A program made the position numbers and the translations under genes. Below, piece by piece: positions 62,163-64,000 of a stretch of 64,000 bases of DNA. The stretch lies in assembly GCA_022841705.1 (NCBI GenBank), contig JALHQZ010000010.1:53289-117288 (forward strand), written 5' to 3'. The stretch is from Pirellulales bacterium (lineage in GTDB: Bacteria; Planctomycetota; Planctomycetia; Pirellulales; Lacipirellulaceae). Numbering within the stretch: position 1 is the stretch's first letter; the number at the start of each line of letters is the position of its first letter. The notes beneath the pieces were generated by a model. That model searched no databases. It was not told the origin of the DNA and was given only the letters and a program-made list of their open reading frames with translations.

Positions 62163-63641
62163 ATGCCCCTCGCAACCGAACTGCGGGAATATCTCGACGC
62201 CTGCTTTGCGGGGATCTGGATTGAAAGCGATGAACACCAGGAGGCGATTGGTGAAATTTCTGGACTGTGCCGAGCGGAAGCGTGGCGTCTGGCAGTGTGG
62301 GATCTTGCCCAGGGCCTTCAGTTCCCGCTGCAACACCGCGGCGAACTCACGGCGAATGATCCCCTTGCTGCCGTGCGGCTCGCCGGCGAACTCACCGAAC
62401 CGGGCCAGACGAGCTTGTTGGTGCTAGTGAACTACCACCGCTTCTTGGGTTCGCCCGAAATCGTGCAAGCGCTCGCCCACGCCGTCGAGCAGGGTAAACG
62501 TAACCGGACGTTTGTCATTCTACTGTCCCCCCAAGCGGAGCTCCCCCGGGAACTCGAAAAGCTCTTCGTCGTGCTGCGACACGACCTGCCGAGCCGCGAG
62601 CAACTCGCTACGATTGCCAGGGAACTCGCCACCCGTGATGAACTGCCAGCTGGGGCCGACTTTGAGGCGGTGCTTGATGCGGCCGCCGGACTCACCCGCT
62701 ATGAAGCGGAAGGCGCCTTCAGTTTGTCGCTCGTCCGGGACCAACGCTTAACGCCGCCGACGATTCTCGCCATCAAGGCGCAACAGCTGCAGCAGTCCAA
62801 TCTGGTGACGATGCACTATGGCCATGAGCGGTTTAGTGATCTCGGTGGGCTCGCTGCATTAAAAGCGTTCTGCCTACGGGCACTGCGGCCCCGGCCCCAC
62901 GATTCGCCCGTGCAGCCGAAAGGGGTTTTATTGTTGTCACCCCCGGGCTGCGGCAAGAGTGCGATCGCCAAAGCGCTCGGGAACGAAGTCAACCGGCCGA
63001 CGCTGCGACTTGATCTCGGCGCCCTGATGGGTTCGCTCGTCGGTCAGACCGAAGCGAACACCCGGCGGGCGATTGCGATCATCGAAGCGATGGCGCCGTG
63101 CCTCGTCTTTATCGATGAAATCGACAAGGGCTTGTCGGGCGTCAGCGGCCATGCGGGCGATAGTGGTGTCTCGGCCCGGATGTTCGGGACGCTGCTGACT
63201 TGGCTGTCGGATCGCACCAGCCAGGTGATGGTGATTGCGACCGCTAACTCGGTCGAACGACTGCCGCCGGAGTTCTTGCGGGCCGAACGTTTCGATGGCG
63301 TGTTTTTTCTGGATTTGCCGACCAGCGAAGAACGGACGGCGATCTGGAAGATTCACCGTCAGGCGCTCGGCATCGCGGAAAGTGAGACCCAGCCGCCCGA
63401 CGAAGGATGGACCGGCGCCGAGATTCGGGCTTGCTGCCGCTTGTCAGCGCTGCTCGACGTCCCTCTGACTGTCGCAGCCCAGCAGATTGTCCCTGTGTCG
63501 ATTTCTGCGGCCGAGCAACTCGCGAGCTTACGCCAGTGGGCCAGCGGTCGTTGTCTCTCCGCCCACGAATCCGGCATCTATCAGGCGCCGCCAACCGCTA
63601 AAAAAAGGCGAAACGTGCGGATGGATCCGTCAGCTAACTAA
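62163..63641 (+). CDS. Ycf46-like AAA+ ATPase
   Basis: 492 residues, start ATG directly after the DUF2997 stop with GGAGG upstream. Residues 1-220 are the non-catalytic N-domain (LVNYHRFLGSPEIVQ, FVILLSPQAELPRELEK), a modified RecA-like fold as in Ycf46. Residues 225-440 are the AAA+ module: Walker A PPGCGKS (260-266), Walker B LVFIDEID (314-321), GDSGVSARMFGTLLTWLSD, sensor 1 VIATAN (357-362), arginine-finger region FLRAERFDG (371-379) and sensor-2 WTGAEI (416-421). All catalytic motifs are intact. Ycf46 affects photosynthesis-linked carbon uptake in cyanobacteria; here, in a presumed heterotroph, it must do something else. Broken copy at 7753-8107. Confidence 0.92.
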   Translation: MPLATELREYLDACFAGIWIESDEHQEAIGEISGLCRAEAWRLAVWDLAQGLQFPLQHRGELTANDPLAAVRLAGELTEPGQTSLLVLVNYHRFLGSPEIVQALAHAVEQGKRNRTFVILLSPQAELPRELEKLFVVLRHDLPSREQLATIARELATRDELPAGADFEAVLDAAAGLTRYEAEGAFSLSLVRDQRLTPPTILAIKAQQLQQSNLVTMHYGHERFSDLGGLAALKAFCLRALRPRPHDSPVQPKGVLLLSPPGCGKSAIAKALGNEVNRPTLRLDLGALMGSLVGQTEANTRRAIAIIEAMAPCLVFIDEIDKGLSGVSGHAGDSGVSARMFGTLLTWLSDRTSQVMVIATANSVERLPPEFLRAERFDGVFFLDLPTSEERTAIWKIHRQALGIAESETQPPDEGWTGAEIRACCRLSALLDVPLTVAAQQIVPVSISAAEQLASLRQWASGRCLSAHESGIYQAPPTAKKRRNVRMDPSAN

Positions 63642-63732
63642 CGAGGCTGTTGGCTATCAGCTGTCGGCTATCGGCCAGACAGCTGATGCCAAGCTCTTTC
63701 TCTAACCCCTCACCACTAACCCCTTCCTCCCA

Positions 63733-64000
63733 TGTCCATGACCCTAGAACGGCGGCGCACACGAGCGGCGCCAACTGTTGAAACCCAGCCCGCCGATCGC
63801 CTGCGGCACACGATGACCGGTGTGCGGTTGTCGTTTTCGTGGTTCGGTTTGCGGCGGTCGCTCACCCCGGGCCAGAAATCGCAAGCGGCCGAAGCACTCG
63901 ATGCCGCGGGTGATGTCTTGGCCGCCAGTAAAAAACTCCTCGACACCAAGCACCCCGCGTTTCAAGCGGTGGCGGCAGTCAAGCATCAGGCGACTACTTA
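63733..64000 (+). CDS. DUF3150-like protein, runs off the window
   Basis: ATG 63733 (or 63739). MSMTLERRRTRAAP..., then LRHTMTGVRLSFSWFGLRRS, LTPGQKSQAAEALDAAGDVL and KKLLDTKHPAFQAVAAVK, to the right edge without a stop. The SFSWFGxRxSLT and KxLLDxxHPAFxAV pattern resembles DUF3150 proteins, which are often encoded beside AAA+ and vWA-domain genes. A truncated copy at 8135-8350 proves that the frame is a real, repeated gene. It follows the ATPase by about 90 bases. The family name is a best match by memory. Confidence 0.7.

Overview
The window comes from a member of the Planctomycetota, most likely order Pirellulales. The signs are many secreted proteins with planctomycete dockerin-like repeats (GDYNxDGxVDAADYxVWR) and C-terminal PEP-CTERM anchors (VPEP, hydrophobic helix, Arg/Lys), giant surface proteins with an LEPR-xL type N-terminus, a planctomycete ECF sigma factor next to a kinase-WD40 protein, and a DUF1580 protein. 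No exosortase lies in the window, so PEP-CTERM processing must be supplied from elsewhere.

1-7.5 kb is a carbohydrate region. Two tandem DUF4434-type putative glycoside hydrolases (the first cut by the window edge) converge on a minus-strand operon: Gfo/Idh/MocA dehydrogenase, RhaT-like sugar permease, secreted alpha/alpha-toroid protein and an unknown protein. 7.7-8.35 kb is a decayed copy of a gene cassette that is intact at the far right end. 8.4-12.4 kb holds the sigma factor and membrane Ser/Thr kinase with WD40 repeats. 12.5-17.2 kb holds two HAF-repeat PEP-CTERM proteins. 17.2-18.8 kb is a scrapyard: a truncated signal-peptide ORF, a possible IS3-family end, a Gfo/Idh/MocA fragment fused tail-to-tail with a truncated kinase, then a DUF1580 protein.

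18.9-34.2 kb carries PEP-CTERM proteins, a secreted sialidase-like protein, a DNA-polymerase-Y fragment, an MgtA-type Mg2+ ATPase, a P1B-4 (SPC motif) metal ATPase, a cytochrome b561-type protein, and more debris: an IS3 orfA start, the beginning of a pyruvate-kinase-like gene, and a translationally overlapped pair of unknown genes.

34.3-60.7 kb is dominated by two giant minus-strand surface proteins of 4068 and 3349 residues. The first repeats a GEVED plus FG-GAP plus Ig-like module five times. The second joins a seven-repeat propeller, cadherin-like, ELWxxDGT and Calx-beta domains. A TIGR03032 protein precedes the first. Between the two giants are a chimeric dockerin pseudogene and, at about 50.0 kb, a 3' half of tRNA-Pro with its terminator: the scar of an integration at a tRNA gene.

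61.0-64.0 kb is the most notable locus: a tightly overlapped operon of lipoprotein, DUF1257 (Ycf35-like), DUF2997, Ycf46-like AAA+ ATPase and a DUF3150-like protein that runs off the window. A conserved intrinsic terminator sits just upstream of the first gene, as it does in a truncated copy at 50.4 kb. Broken copies of parts of this cassette at 7.75-8.35 and 50.41-50.64 kb show that it has been duplicated or mobilised repeatedly in this genome.
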